From the NCBI GenBank assembly GCA_023436145.1, contig JAEZKP010000066.1, positions 1 to 60,488 of the forward strand: a stretch of 60,488 bases of DNA, in the 5' to 3' direction. Shown piece after piece: positions 9,364 through 17,568 of the stretch (positions within the stretch are counted from its first letter, which is position 1; every line of letters starts with the position of its first letter). Source of the stretch: Fibrobacterota bacterium. Its GTDB lineage: Bacteria; Fibrobacterota; Chitinivibrionia; Chitinivibrionales; Chitinispirillaceae. Below the pieces are notes generated by a model. It was not told the origin of the DNA. It saw nothing but the letters and a program-made list of their open reading frames with translations, and did not search any database. A program made the position numbers and the translations under genes.

Positions 9364-9572
9364 ATTGGAGTGGGATGGTATTGAAACATCTATAAAAACG
9401 AAATTCTGGAAATACTGACTTACAAAAGATCACCTCATCCGCGCCCGTCAGCAGAAAAAAGAGTTTTCGGCCAGGCACTAAATAGAAAAACTGTTCACCT
9501 GTTGCTGGAAATATGGTACAATAAACTGCCCTGTTCAATTCTATTCATCTTATCTTTGTGGAATGGTAACAA

Positions 9573-10256
9573 GTGAACAAATTGCAGACTTTCAGTGAGT
9601 TTCTGGCTACTCAAAAAGACACTATAGATATCGGTTCTTTTTCCGTTAACCTTGTTCTGGCTGCACTGCTTTCTTACATTCTTTACTTTCTTTATATCCG
9701 GTTCGGCCGGTCTTTATCAAATCGCAAGGAGTTTGCCCGTAATTTCATGATTATCACCTGCACTACAATGTTTATAATAACTGTAGTGAAAATCTCACTG
9801 GCTCTTTCACTGGGTCTGGTGGGTGCATTGTCCATCGTCCGGTTTCGCACAGCGATCAAGGAACCAGAAGAGCTTTCTTATCTGTTTTTAACGATTGCAG
9901 TGGGGCTGGGTCTTGGAGCTTCTCAAAGGCTGGTAACAGTGGTGGCATTTGTGTTCATAGTGGTACTAATACTAATAAGAGGTTTGTTCTCGGATGTATC
10001 ACCCAGGATAAAAGGAATGCTGCTTCAGTTGTCATGCCGCACAGATGGTTGTGGAAAATTGGAAGAGATAGAACGGGTACTGAAATCCAATTGCAGTAAA
10101 ATAGAGTTACGGCGAATGGATGACAGTAGCGGGGAACTGTCTCTGTCATACATGGTCGAGTTCGATTCATCTCAACGGCTCGGCATTATTCGCGATGAGC
10201 TAAAAGAACATATAAATGAAGTATCGATAACCTTCATGGATACTTCAGTGATCTGA
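9573..10256 (+). CDS. DUF4956 integral membrane protein
   Basis: A 227-residue membrane protein with about four transmembrane segments in its first 150 residues, then a soluble tail of ~80 residues. The family signature is unmistakable: LGLVGALSIVRFRTAIKEP followed by EELSYLFLTIAVGLGLGAS. DUF4956 proteins have no proven reaction. They are typically encoded with VTC-type polyphosphate polymerases and CotH-like kinases, exactly as here. It starts with GTG at 9573. The CotH gene begins 4 bases after its stop, so the two are co-translated. Confidence 0.9.
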   Translation: MNKLQTFSEFLATQKDTIDIGSFSVNLVLAALLSYILYFLYIRFGRSLSNRKEFARNFMIITCTTMFIITVVKISLALSLGLVGALSIVRFRTAIKEPEELSYLFLTIAVGLGLGASQRLVTVVAFVFIVVLILIRGLFSDVSPRIKGMLLQLSCRTDGCGKLEEIERVLKSNCSKIELRRMDDSSGELSLSYMVEFDSSQRLGIIRDELKEHINEVSITFMDTSVI

Positions 10257-10260
10257 ACCT

Positions 10261-12834
10261 ATGAAAATCGAATCTTCGGTTACAGATGATACAATTGAAG
10301 AGAAACGGTATTATGCCGGTAAGCGTAAAAAATTGATCTCTGTAATCATAGTTGCTTTAAGTGCATTTGTAATGGGAGTACTATGTCAGCGAAACAAAAT
10401 AATTGGTAAATCGCTCCTGCATATCCGCACCCAATTCGTTGATTTTCGAAACAAAATAAGAAGCACTCCGGTCAGTTCCAGTCTAACCCATATCGATCTT
10501 CAGATCGGGTATATAAATTACCAGAAGATCTGTCATCAGCGGGAGCTTGCTATGCAGACAGGCAGGACATACCGGGTGCATCCGTTAAATGAAGGTGAAA
10601 CCGGAGCAAGAATAAAAGTAGGGGGTGCAACGATTCCTGTAAAGGTATCCCTTAAGGGAGGGCAACCGTATCACTGGGCAGATCAGAAGAAATGGTCATT
10701 TAAAATCGAAGTAAAAACTGATACAACTATAATGGGGATGAAAAAGTTTGCTTTGCAGCCGCCACTGGCGCGTTTTTTCATGAATGACTGGTTTTTTCAG
10801 AAATTGCTGAAATTTAACGGACTGCTCAGTCTTCGTTCTGAGTTTATAAAGTTTTCAATAAACGGTGAAAATTATGGTTTGTATAATATCGAAGAAAATA
10901 TGGGAAAGGAATTAATCGAACATAATGGAAAGCGTGAAGGCCCGATTATTCAGTTCTGTCAGGATATCAATTGGGGCTACAGTGATGCATTCTCTGCAAG
11001 CGGTATTCCGGACTGGTTCTACGGCTCCATAATTCAGCCATATAACACTGGAAAAACCGTAAATGATACAACGCTTAAAAAACAATTTGAACAGGCTCTG
11101 AAGCTTCTTGAAACTTACCGAAAGGGAATGATAAGAGGTGATCAGATTTTTGACATATCACTTCTGGCCCGCTTCTTTGCAATCATTGATCTTCTGGGAC
11201 ATAAACATGCTGTTGCCCTTTCCAATATCAAATTTTATTATAATCCATTGACAGGCCTACTGGAGCCGATCGGTTATGACTGTGAACATATTCATGATTT
11301 ATACCAGGAATGTGCATACTGGTGTCCAAAGGGAATTATGGGGATGTTTAAACAGCTGTGCAATAATAAAGAGGATGAGCGCGCACAGGAATGGACATCA
11401 CGTCTCTTTTCAGACCGGAAATTTTACTTTCATTACATAAACGAACTGCAACGGATCAGTAACGACGCTTTTGTGTCGGATTTTTTCAGCAAAACCGGAT
11501 CTGACTTTCAATTGAATTTAGAGCTCCTTCAATCCCAATATCCGGATTATTCATGTAATATCAGGGAGATTATCTTAAGGAATGCTCAACAAATCAGAGA
11601 ACTTCTCAATCCGGTAAAATATGTGGGTATATGGTATAATTCGTTTGATAGAGTCAGTAACCGGCTGTGTCTTGATGTGGTAAATTTTCATCCGTTACCG
11701 GTTGTGTTTGACAGTGTGATCCTGGGTGAAGAGAAATTCAAGTGTCTGTCGGATAACATTGTTGATTGTCAGTTAGATTCTCATCAACCTGCCCGATCTG
11801 TACGTTTGTACTTTGCGGTTCCTGAAAAATCCTCCTTTTCCGATTCACTTGTTTCCCAACTGAAGGTGGTATCTCATATATTTGGAACTGAAAATTATGC
11901 TTTTGAGCAAGTCAAACCATGGCAATTTTGTGAAGGCAATGTTGCAATCGCATCCGTACCGGTATCCTTACCGGAATCACTGCCGGAGTTTGTGTATGTT
12001 GATGATGACAGAAAAGAGATCCGGATTCTTCCTGGCAGCCATACACTGGTAAAGAAACTGGAGATACCACGTGGCTATGATGTTTATTGCGGAAACTCTA
12101 CATCAATTGATTTAATAGATTCTGCAGGAATTTGTTCATTCTCGCCGGTACACTTTGTTTCAGAGAAAGACAAGGGGATACTGATTTTTTCGAGTGATTC
12201 AAGCAGCAAGGGTGTAGCGGTTATTGATGCAGTGGGGGAGTCCCGGTTTGAGGGGGTTACTTTTAATGGTTTGAATGCACAAAATTCTGGTACACGGTTT
12301 TTGACTGGCGGAGTAACCGTTTACAATACCAGGGTGATTTTTGATCGTTGTGAATTTATCGATATGCGTTCTGAAGACGCTTTGAATATAGTACGTTCAG
12401 AGTTTTCACTCTTAAGGACCGTATTCAAAAATGCTGCATATGATGGAGTCGATATTGATTTCTGCAAGGGAACAGTTTCCAGATGCGGTTTTTATGGAAT
12501 CAGAAATGACGCAGTTGATCTCAGTGGTAGTACCATAAAGGTTGAATGGCTCAATATTCATAAGGCAGGCGACAAGGGTATCAGTTCCGGAGAAAAAAGC
12601 AGAGTTTATATAGAAAACACATCTGTCTGCTCAACCGGTATAGGTGTGGCCAGCAAGGATCTGTCGGAAGTCTCAGTTTGCAATGTTAAAATATCCGATG
12701 CAGATACTGCACTGGCTGTTTACCAGAAGAAACCTGAATTCGGTGGCGGTAAATTGATAACCAGAGCTGTGATAATGAACAATGTGGGTATCGGTATTTA
12801 TAAGGACTGTCAATCAGTGGTAAAGCAATATTGA
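10261..12834 (+). CDS. CotH-like protein kinase fused to a parallel beta-helix domain
   Basis: An 857-residue protein. A single N-terminal membrane anchor (~28-46, KLISVIIVALSAFVMGVLC) follows a charged cytoplasmic tail. Residues ~90-440 match the CotH family: VKVSLKGGQPYHWADQKKWSF, GLYNIEENMGKELI and the acidic motif GYDCEHIHD. CotH proteins are atypical secretory kinases known from Bacillus spore coat. Residues ~600-850 are short repeats of the right-handed beta-helix type (VIFDRCEFIDMRSEDALNI, VSRCGFYGIRNDAVDLSG), usually carbohydrate-binding or surface-exposed. The anchor places both domains outside the inner membrane. It is translationally coupled to DUF4956; the VTC gene follows 98 bases later. 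Confidence 0.85.
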   Translation: MKIESSVTDDTIEEKRYYAGKRKKLISVIIVALSAFVMGVLCQRNKIIGKSLLHIRTQFVDFRNKIRSTPVSSSLTHIDLQIGYINYQKICHQRELAMQTGRTYRVHPLNEGETGARIKVGGATIPVKVSLKGGQPYHWADQKKWSFKIEVKTDTTIMGMKKFALQPPLARFFMNDWFFQKLLKFNGLLSLRSEFIKFSINGENYGLYNIEENMGKELIEHNGKREGPIIQFCQDINWGYSDAFSASGIPDWFYGSIIQPYNTGKTVNDTTLKKQFEQALKLLETYRKGMIRGDQIFDISLLARFFAIIDLLGHKHAVALSNIKFYYNPLTGLLEPIGYDCEHIHDLYQECAYWCPKGIMGMFKQLCNNKEDERAQEWTSRLFSDRKFYFHYINELQRISNDAFVSDFFSKTGSDFQLNLELLQSQYPDYSCNIREIILRNAQQIRELLNPVKYVGIWYNSFDRVSNRLCLDVVNFHPLPVVFDSVILGEEKFKCLSDNIVDCQLDSHQPARSVRLYFAVPEKSSFSDSLVSQLKVVSHIFGTENYAFEQVKPWQFCEGNVAIASVPVSLPESLPEFVYVDDDRKEIRILPGSHTLVKKLEIPRGYDVYCGNSTSIDLIDSAGICSFSPVHFVSEKDKGILIFSSDSSSKGVAVIDAVGESRFEGVTFNGLNAQNSGTRFLTGGVTVYNTRVIFDRCEFIDMRSEDALNIVRSEFSLLRTVFKNAAYDGVDIDFCKGTVSRCGFYGIRNDAVDLSGSTIKVEWLNIHKAGDKGISSGEKSRVYIENTSVCSTGIGVASKDLSEVSVCNVKISDADTALAVYQKKPEFGGGKLITRAVIMNNVGIGIYKDCQSVVKQY

Positions 12835-12932
12835 TAAATTTGGAGTAGATGGAAAAGTCTGGGATGTTGTTTCTCTATATGCATTGCTGCTCTTTAATGG
12901 TAAATTGTTTTAAGTTTAAAAGGCTGCTCTGA

Positions 12933-13613
12933 ATGGAATGTGTAACAGACTACAGATACGAAAAAAAATACTTTGTAAAAGCAATTTCCGTTTCGGAAAT
13001 TTTATCTCTTCTGAAACTGCATCCCGCAGCCTATCGTGTCCATTACCCTCACCGTTATGTGAATAGTGTTTATTTTGATAGTCCGGGGATGAGAAGTTAT
13101 AACAGTCATATATCCGGTGAACCGGTGCGAAAGAAGGTTAGAATCCGATGGTATGGGGATGAGAGTGGGTTGATCGAAAATCCGGTCCTGGAGTTGAAAG
13201 AGAAAAATGGAGGCATAGGGAAAAAGCGTAGTTTTTCGCTTCCACAGACAAATGTTGCAAGGAACAGGACTGACTGGTGCCGGATAATTAAAAAAGCGCT
13301 GCTCCCGGCAGATGTAATAGAAGAGATTCAAAATTTATCACCTGTATTACTTATCCGGTATTGCAGGCACTATTATATCTCCGGGGACAAGCTCTGCAGA
13401 TTAACTGTAGATAGTGATCTCTGTTTTGGAAAGTTATCTTCTGCAGCGAACTTCCGGACACAACCAGAACGCTATTTCAATACAGTAGTAATCGAATTGA
13501 AATATAGTACTAATTGTGATTGTCGGAACTATGAAGCAGGTACATTGTTTAACTCCCGGATTACCGCATATTCAAAGTATCTTGAAGGAATCAACTGTAC
13601 GGCATTTCTTTAG
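12933..13613 (+). CDS. VTC-domain polyphosphate polymerase-like protein
   Basis: This 226-residue protein consists of a VTC domain (triphosphate-tunnel fold, the catalytic domain of yeast polyphosphate polymerase Vtc4). The characteristic charged strands are present: YRYEKKYFV at the start, NSVYFDSPGMRSYNSHI, RKKVRIRWYG, LELKEKN, RYCRHYYI and VIELKYS near the end. These supply the basic and acidic residues that line the tunnel. Bacterial members sit with DUF4956 and CotH genes, as here. The natural product could be polyphosphate, but bacterial family members are poorly tested. It is last in the three-gene unit. Confidence 0.88.
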   Translation: MECVTDYRYEKKYFVKAISVSEILSLLKLHPAAYRVHYPHRYVNSVYFDSPGMRSYNSHISGEPVRKKVRIRWYGDESGLIENPVLELKEKNGGIGKKRSFSLPQTNVARNRTDWCRIIKKALLPADVIEEIQNLSPVLLIRYCRHYYISGDKLCRLTVDSDLCFGKLSSAANFRTQPERYFNTVVIELKYSTNCDCRNYEAGTLFNSRITAYSKYLEGINCTAFL

Positions 13614-13644
13614 GAGCCCCTCTTCCCATTGCATTATCTATATT

Positions 13645-13657
13645 TCCCGATTCGGGA
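13645..13657. repeat. Short perfect palindrome TCCCGA-T-TCGGGA
   Basis: 6-bp arms around a single base, located downstream of the VTC gene. It shares the CCCGA/TCGGG core with the hairpins at 9220-9363. It is too short and lacks a T-tract to be called a terminator with confidence. Confidence 0.45.
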
Positions 13658-13727
13658 GATCCGTTATTTTTACTATATTCATTATAATAGTGTGCAATCG
13701 GTTCCTGCTGTCTTAGTGGAGCGCAAA

Positions 13728-13747
13728 CCCTGAGCGGAGTCAAAGGG
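13728..13747. repeat. CCCTGAGCGGAGTCAAAGGG-type intergenic repeat
   Basis: CCCT...AGGG ends enclose GAGCGGAGTCAA. The core resembles a short palindromic sequence that I recall from intergenic regions of many unrelated genomes. It sits just before the ThiD2 gene, and its right edge donates the GGGGAG ribosome site of that gene. Family membership is from memory. Confidence 0.4.
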
Positions 13748-13762
13748 GAGCGGAATAATTCA

Positions 13763-14212
13763 ATGACATCATCAGATGCAACATCAGATTCAACTTACAG
13801 GGTACTGGATGCCAACCTTAACCGGTTGCGTGAAGCACTCAGAGTGATAGAAGAATATTACCGATTCTTTAAAAACGATGCCGAAGTGGCCGTTACCCTG
13901 AAAAAATCGAGGCATTCGGTAAAGCAAATCGAAGCAGGATTCGGGAGAGAGCTGCTTTTGAAGGGGCGGGATACACTTACCGACTGCTTTGCAGATAAAA
14001 ACCGGCCTGAGGAGCTTGAACGGAAGACTGAAAATGATATTCTGATTGCATCATGTAAGCGGGCTCAGGAGGCTGCCCGGGTTATTGAGGAGTATACCAA
14101 GATAACTGCGCATCCTGAATTTTCTGAAAAAGCAAAAACAATCCGTTTTTCGTTATATAATGTGGAAAAACTTTTACTTGGTTCCTGTTCAAAATGTCGC
14201 AAATCTGTCTGA
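13763..14212 (+). CDS. Stand-alone ThiD2-type domain (hydroxymethylpyrimidine-phosphate kinase)
   Basis: This 149-residue protein is two helical repeats: VLDANLNRLREALRVIEEYYR with a following RHSVKQIE, then RDTLTDCF and ASCKRAQEAARVIEEYTK. This is the pattern of ThiD2, the non-canonical HMP-phosphate kinase domain of thiamine biosynthesis, usually fused to the N-terminus of ThiE (thiamine phosphate synthase). Here the stop comes directly after ThiD2 and no ThiE follows; ftsK begins 78 bases on. So ThiE must be encoded elsewhere, or the protein works alone. ATG 13763 is preceded by GGGGAGCGG. The family call is firm; activity is inferred. Confidence 0.82.
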   Translation: MTSSDATSDSTYRVLDANLNRLREALRVIEEYYRFFKNDAEVAVTLKKSRHSVKQIEAGFGRELLLKGRDTLTDCFADKNRPEELERKTENDILIASCKRAQEAARVIEEYTKITAHPEFSEKAKTIRFSLYNVEKLLLGSCSKCRKSV

Positions 14213-14290
14213 AATTGATAGATCGCTTGTATTTGCAGGAATGATAAAATCATTGGCATCTGTTTACTGATACTGCTTAGTTAGGTTGTT

Positions 14291-16885
14291 ATGGGAAAAA
14301 AGAAAAAGGAAACTGCTGCAGCCACCACCTCTCATTCCGGTTTCGGACATGAGATTTGGGGGCTGATATTTCTGGCTCTGGGAGTGTTAACCCTTATATC
14401 GCTCATATCCCATTTTGTCAATAAAGACGATAATATACTGGGGCATTTTTTTGGGACTTCTCTCTCTTCCGGACTGATCTATCTGTTTGGGCCTCTGCCT
14501 GCTTTTATTTCCCCGCTTTCTATAAGCTATATTGGGTGGTTGCGTTTGCGCGGAGATCAGTTAAGGTTTCGAACCTTTTTTTACTGGATCATGTTCACCG
14601 TTCAGATCTGTCTTCTCTTAGCCATCCATTATCTGCCGGAAATGACATCGGATTTCAGGATCCGTGATAACCTTACCGGTATCATAATCGTAAAAACTAT
14701 CTTTTATCCTCTTTTTGGAATTTATCGATTTGGCCCCTATTTTCTGGGTGGATTGACCTTGCTTATCACCACACTTTCCTGCTTCAGGATTCCGCCTCAG
14801 CGGATCATCGGACTTTTGGGTATTGGGTTAAGCTGGTTATGGGAATGGTTTAAGAGATACTGGGAATCGGTACAGAAATCTATGGAGGAGAGCCGTCAGC
14901 GAAGAGAGCAGGAGGCTAAAGCTGCAGCAGAGCGCAGGGCTGAGAGAGAAGCGGAGAAAAAAGCGAAAGCAGCTGAAAAGAAGGAGAAAGAAAAACAGAA
15001 AAAAGCTGCATCCAAAGAGGTCGTTTCAAAAGATTCCGAAGTAGAAAAAGAGAAAAAAGCGCCTGAAAATAAGGCTAAGGAAGTCAAAAAAGAGGAAATT
15101 GAATCTTCACAACCATCACCACCACCTTCTCAGCTCCGGGATATTAATGATGTAGAGGAGCAGGCCAGGCTTCAACTTGAGCAGGAGCTGGCAGCTTTCC
15201 GGGCAAAGAAAAATGAACCTATAAAGATAATGTCCATAGAGACTGAAGAGGTCGATGCTGATGAGTCTGAAGATGAGCAGCATTCTATGCCCCCCGGTTT
15301 AAAAATCGGAGCCATCGAGGCACCTGTAGATCCGGAGTCTGATGAAGAGGACGAGCAGGACGGCGAAGATCTGGATTTGAGTGGATCCCATGTTACTAAA
15401 GTTTGTAAACCTTCCAAACCCTATGAAATACCGGATTCTTCCGTGCTGCCGGACCCTCCTCCGCTTTCAAGCATGGTGGATAAAGAGGCCATTGAGCGCA
15501 ACTCAATGACTCTTGAGAAAACACTGATGAATTTTGGTGTTGAGGGAAAGGTGGTGTTTGTAAGTCCGGGGCCGGTGGTGACCCGCTATGAGATTGAGCT
15601 TGCCCCAGGGATAAAGGTCAGCCGGGTGTTGAGTCTTCATGATGATATTTCCATGGCGGTGAGTGGACAGAGGATTCGAATTGAGGCACCGATTCCCGGA
15701 AAATCCGCAGTAGGTATAGAGCTGCCCAATGCAGAGCGGGTAATTGTGCATTTCAAACATATTCTTCAGTCTGACGCATTTAAAAGAGGAAAAGCCAAGC
15801 TGCCCATAATCGTGGGTACTAATATTTCGGGAGCTCCGTATGTGAGTGATATCACTAAAATGCCACACGTACTTATTGCAGGGCAGACTGGTTCGGGAAA
15901 GAGTGTCTGTATAAACTCCATCATCTGTAGTTTACTTATGACTAAGAAACCGGAGGAGCTCAGACTCATAATGATTGATCCCAAGAAAGTGGAATTAGCC
16001 TTTTATGAGGGAATTCCGCATCTTTTATCACCAGTGGTTACAGAATCCAAGGAAGCGGTGAAGGCTCTTCAGTGGGGAGTAAGGGAGATGGAGCGGCGTT
16101 ACCGGATGCTGGCCAAGGTGGGTGCTCGAAATATCGATTCTTTCAATACAAGACTGGCAACAGGTAAAATTGGAGAAATATTATCAGAGGAAGACAATAA
16201 ACCTCTTCCCTTTATCGTTATTATAGTCGATGAGCTGGCGGATCTGATGATGACAGCCTCTAAAGATGTTGAGGTACTGATTCAACGTATTGCTCAGTTG
16301 GCTAGAGCTGTGGGTATTCATCTTATTGTTGCCACCCAGCGTCCTTCGGTGGATATTATTACTGGACCGATTAAGGCGAACCTGACTTCAAGAATTGCTT
16401 TCAGGACTATCCAGTCTACAGATTCCCGCACCATTTTAGGACATGTGGGGGCTGAAAAACTGCTGGGAATGGGGGACATGCTCTTTTTACGTAACGGTGC
16501 ACCTGAGATTGAGAGGTTTCATGGAGCTTTCATTTCTGAAGAGGATGTGGAAAAGATTGTGGCCGAGATTCGTAAACAGCAGGTTGAAATCGATAGAATC
16601 GAAAGTTTTCATGATGAAATTGAGGATAGTGGATCTGATGATGGCGTTTTCGATAATGGTGACCGGGATGAGCTTTTTGAAGAGGCTGCCAGAACCATTG
16701 TCAGTATCGGCCAGGGTTCGACTTCTTTGCTGCAGAGACGTATGAAGATCGGATATGCCCGTGCAGGACGTCTTATGGATGAGTTGGAACGGGCAGGTTT
16801 TGTTGGGCCGGCTGATGGCAGCAAGGCCAGAGAAGTAAAAGTGAAACCAGACGAACTGGATGAAATCCTGGCAAGGCTTCATTAA
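14291..16885 (+). CDS. ftsK: DNA translocase FtsK/SpoIIIE
   Basis: This 864-residue protein couples chromosome segregation to division. The N-terminal ~190 residues hold four or five membrane segments (starting IWGLIFLALGVLTLISLISHFV minus its first polar residues). Residues ~195-400 are a low-complexity Lys/Glu/Ala linker, then acidic Asp/Glu. The motor begins near residue 410. Walker A GQTGSGKS lies at 531-538, and Walker B VIIVDELADLMM follows about 110 residues later. The C-terminal ~65 residues form a winged-helix gamma domain (LLQRRMKIGYARAGRLMDEL) that reads KOPS-like sites. The start has no strong SD. lolA follows after 52 bases, a pairing common in Bacteroidota. Confidence 0.96.
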   Translation: MGKKKKETAAATTSHSGFGHEIWGLIFLALGVLTLISLISHFVNKDDNILGHFFGTSLSSGLIYLFGPLPAFISPLSISYIGWLRLRGDQLRFRTFFYWIMFTVQICLLLAIHYLPEMTSDFRIRDNLTGIIIVKTIFYPLFGIYRFGPYFLGGLTLLITTLSCFRIPPQRIIGLLGIGLSWLWEWFKRYWESVQKSMEESRQRREQEAKAAAERRAEREAEKKAKAAEKKEKEKQKKAASKEVVSKDSEVEKEKKAPENKAKEVKKEEIESSQPSPPPSQLRDINDVEEQARLQLEQELAAFRAKKNEPIKIMSIETEEVDADESEDEQHSMPPGLKIGAIEAPVDPESDEEDEQDGEDLDLSGSHVTKVCKPSKPYEIPDSSVLPDPPPLSSMVDKEAIERNSMTLEKTLMNFGVEGKVVFVSPGPVVTRYEIELAPGIKVSRVLSLHDDISMAVSGQRIRIEAPIPGKSAVGIELPNAERVIVHFKHILQSDAFKRGKAKLPIIVGTNISGAPYVSDITKMPHVLIAGQTGSGKSVCINSIICSLLMTKKPEELRLIMIDPKKVELAFYEGIPHLLSPVVTESKEAVKALQWGVREMERRYRMLAKVGARNIDSFNTRLATGKIGEILSEEDNKPLPFIVIIVDELADLMMTASKDVEVLIQRIAQLARAVGIHLIVATQRPSVDIITGPIKANLTSRIAFRTIQSTDSRTILGHVGAEKLLGMGDMLFLRNGAPEIERFHGAFISEEDVEKIVAEIRKQQVEIDRIESFHDEIEDSGSDDGVFDNGDRDELFEEAARTIVSIGQGSTSLLQRRMKIGYARAGRLMDELERAGFVGPADGSKAREVKVKPDELDEILARLH

Positions 16886-16937
16886 ACACACTTCCAAGTT
16901 GCTGATGGTAGTTTTTTAGTGATTGGAACATAAAAAA

Positions 16938-17561
16938 ATGGCAAAATTTCTTTTTTCTCTGTTACCGATAGTAATTTTAGTCAGTCAGGTTTTTTCTGAT
17001 GAACCAGCGGTAATGGGAATGATTTCAAAGAAGTACAACGCGGGTTCTTTTATCGAGGCGCAGTTCCAGCAGCACACCTGGTGGAGCGTACGGGAGAAGG
17101 AAGAAACCAAAAATGGCCGTCTTTTTATTGCTCCTCAAAACAAGTTCAGAATCGAGTTGGGCAATGATGTGCTGGCAAGTGATGGAAACACTTACTGGCA
17201 GTATAATAAAGCAGCCAACCAGGTGGTGATTGACAACCTTTGCAATCTTGAGCTCTCTTATCACCCCTCTCAGTTATTATCCACTTTTCTTACCGGGTAT
17301 TCATATAAAGAGGTGGAGAAATCTGGAAATCAGACGGTATTGAAGTGGGTTGCAGATGATTCATCGAAATCACAATATAAAGAAATAGAGATACGGGTGG
17401 TTACTAAATCCGGTGAGGTGCAGAAGTTGAAGATGACTGACCGGAATGACAATGTTCAGACATATTCTTTTAAGAAAACAGTTTTCGGTGCAAAGATACC
17501 GAAGGAGGTTTTTACATTTGAAGTTCCGGATGATGTACAGGTGCTTGACAACCGTCAGTAA
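16938..17561 (+). CDS. lolA: LolA-like outer-membrane lipoprotein carrier
   Basis: A 207-residue periplasmic protein. The signal peptide is MAKFLFSLLPIVILVSQVFS, cut before DEPAV. The mature part follows the LolA half-barrel pattern: early FIEAQFQQHTWWSVREKEE, GRLFIAPQNKFRIEL, YWQYNKAANQVVID, and KLKMTDRNDNVQTYSF near the end. It would chaperone lipoproteins across the periplasm. ATG 16938 is chosen over a TTG five codons upstream because it gives a clean signal peptide. It lies behind ftsK and is followed after 7 bases by a FlgD-tailed protein, so one transcription unit is likely. Confidence 0.85.
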   Translation: MAKFLFSLLPIVILVSQVFSDEPAVMGMISKKYNAGSFIEAQFQQHTWWSVREKEETKNGRLFIAPQNKFRIELGNDVLASDGNTYWQYNKAANQVVIDNLCNLELSYHPSQLLSTFLTGYSYKEVEKSGNQTVLKWVADDSSKSQYKEIEIRVVTKSGEVQKLKMTDRNDNVQTYSFKKTVFGAKIPKEVFTFEVPDDVQVLDNRQ

Positions 17562-17568
17562 GCTGTTC

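Larger units (their letters stand above)
8989..9572. other. Repeat-rich intergenic region
   Basis: There is no supported gene in these 584 bases. From about 9164 to 9400 the DNA is packed with short inverted repeats sharing a CCCGA/TCGGG core, listed separately. The minus-strand open frame across 9212-9538 runs through these hairpins and has no recognisable protein features. Confidence 0.6.

Noticed and set aside
9212..9538. Minus-strand frame of 108 codons in the repeat region
   Set aside because: It runs through several perfect hairpins, has no ribosome site and the translation lacks domain or signal features.
14896..15417. Serine-rich minus-strand frames opposite ftsK
   Set aside because: They are the antisense of the Lys/Glu/Asp linker of FtsK, whose codon bias leaves the opposite strand open.
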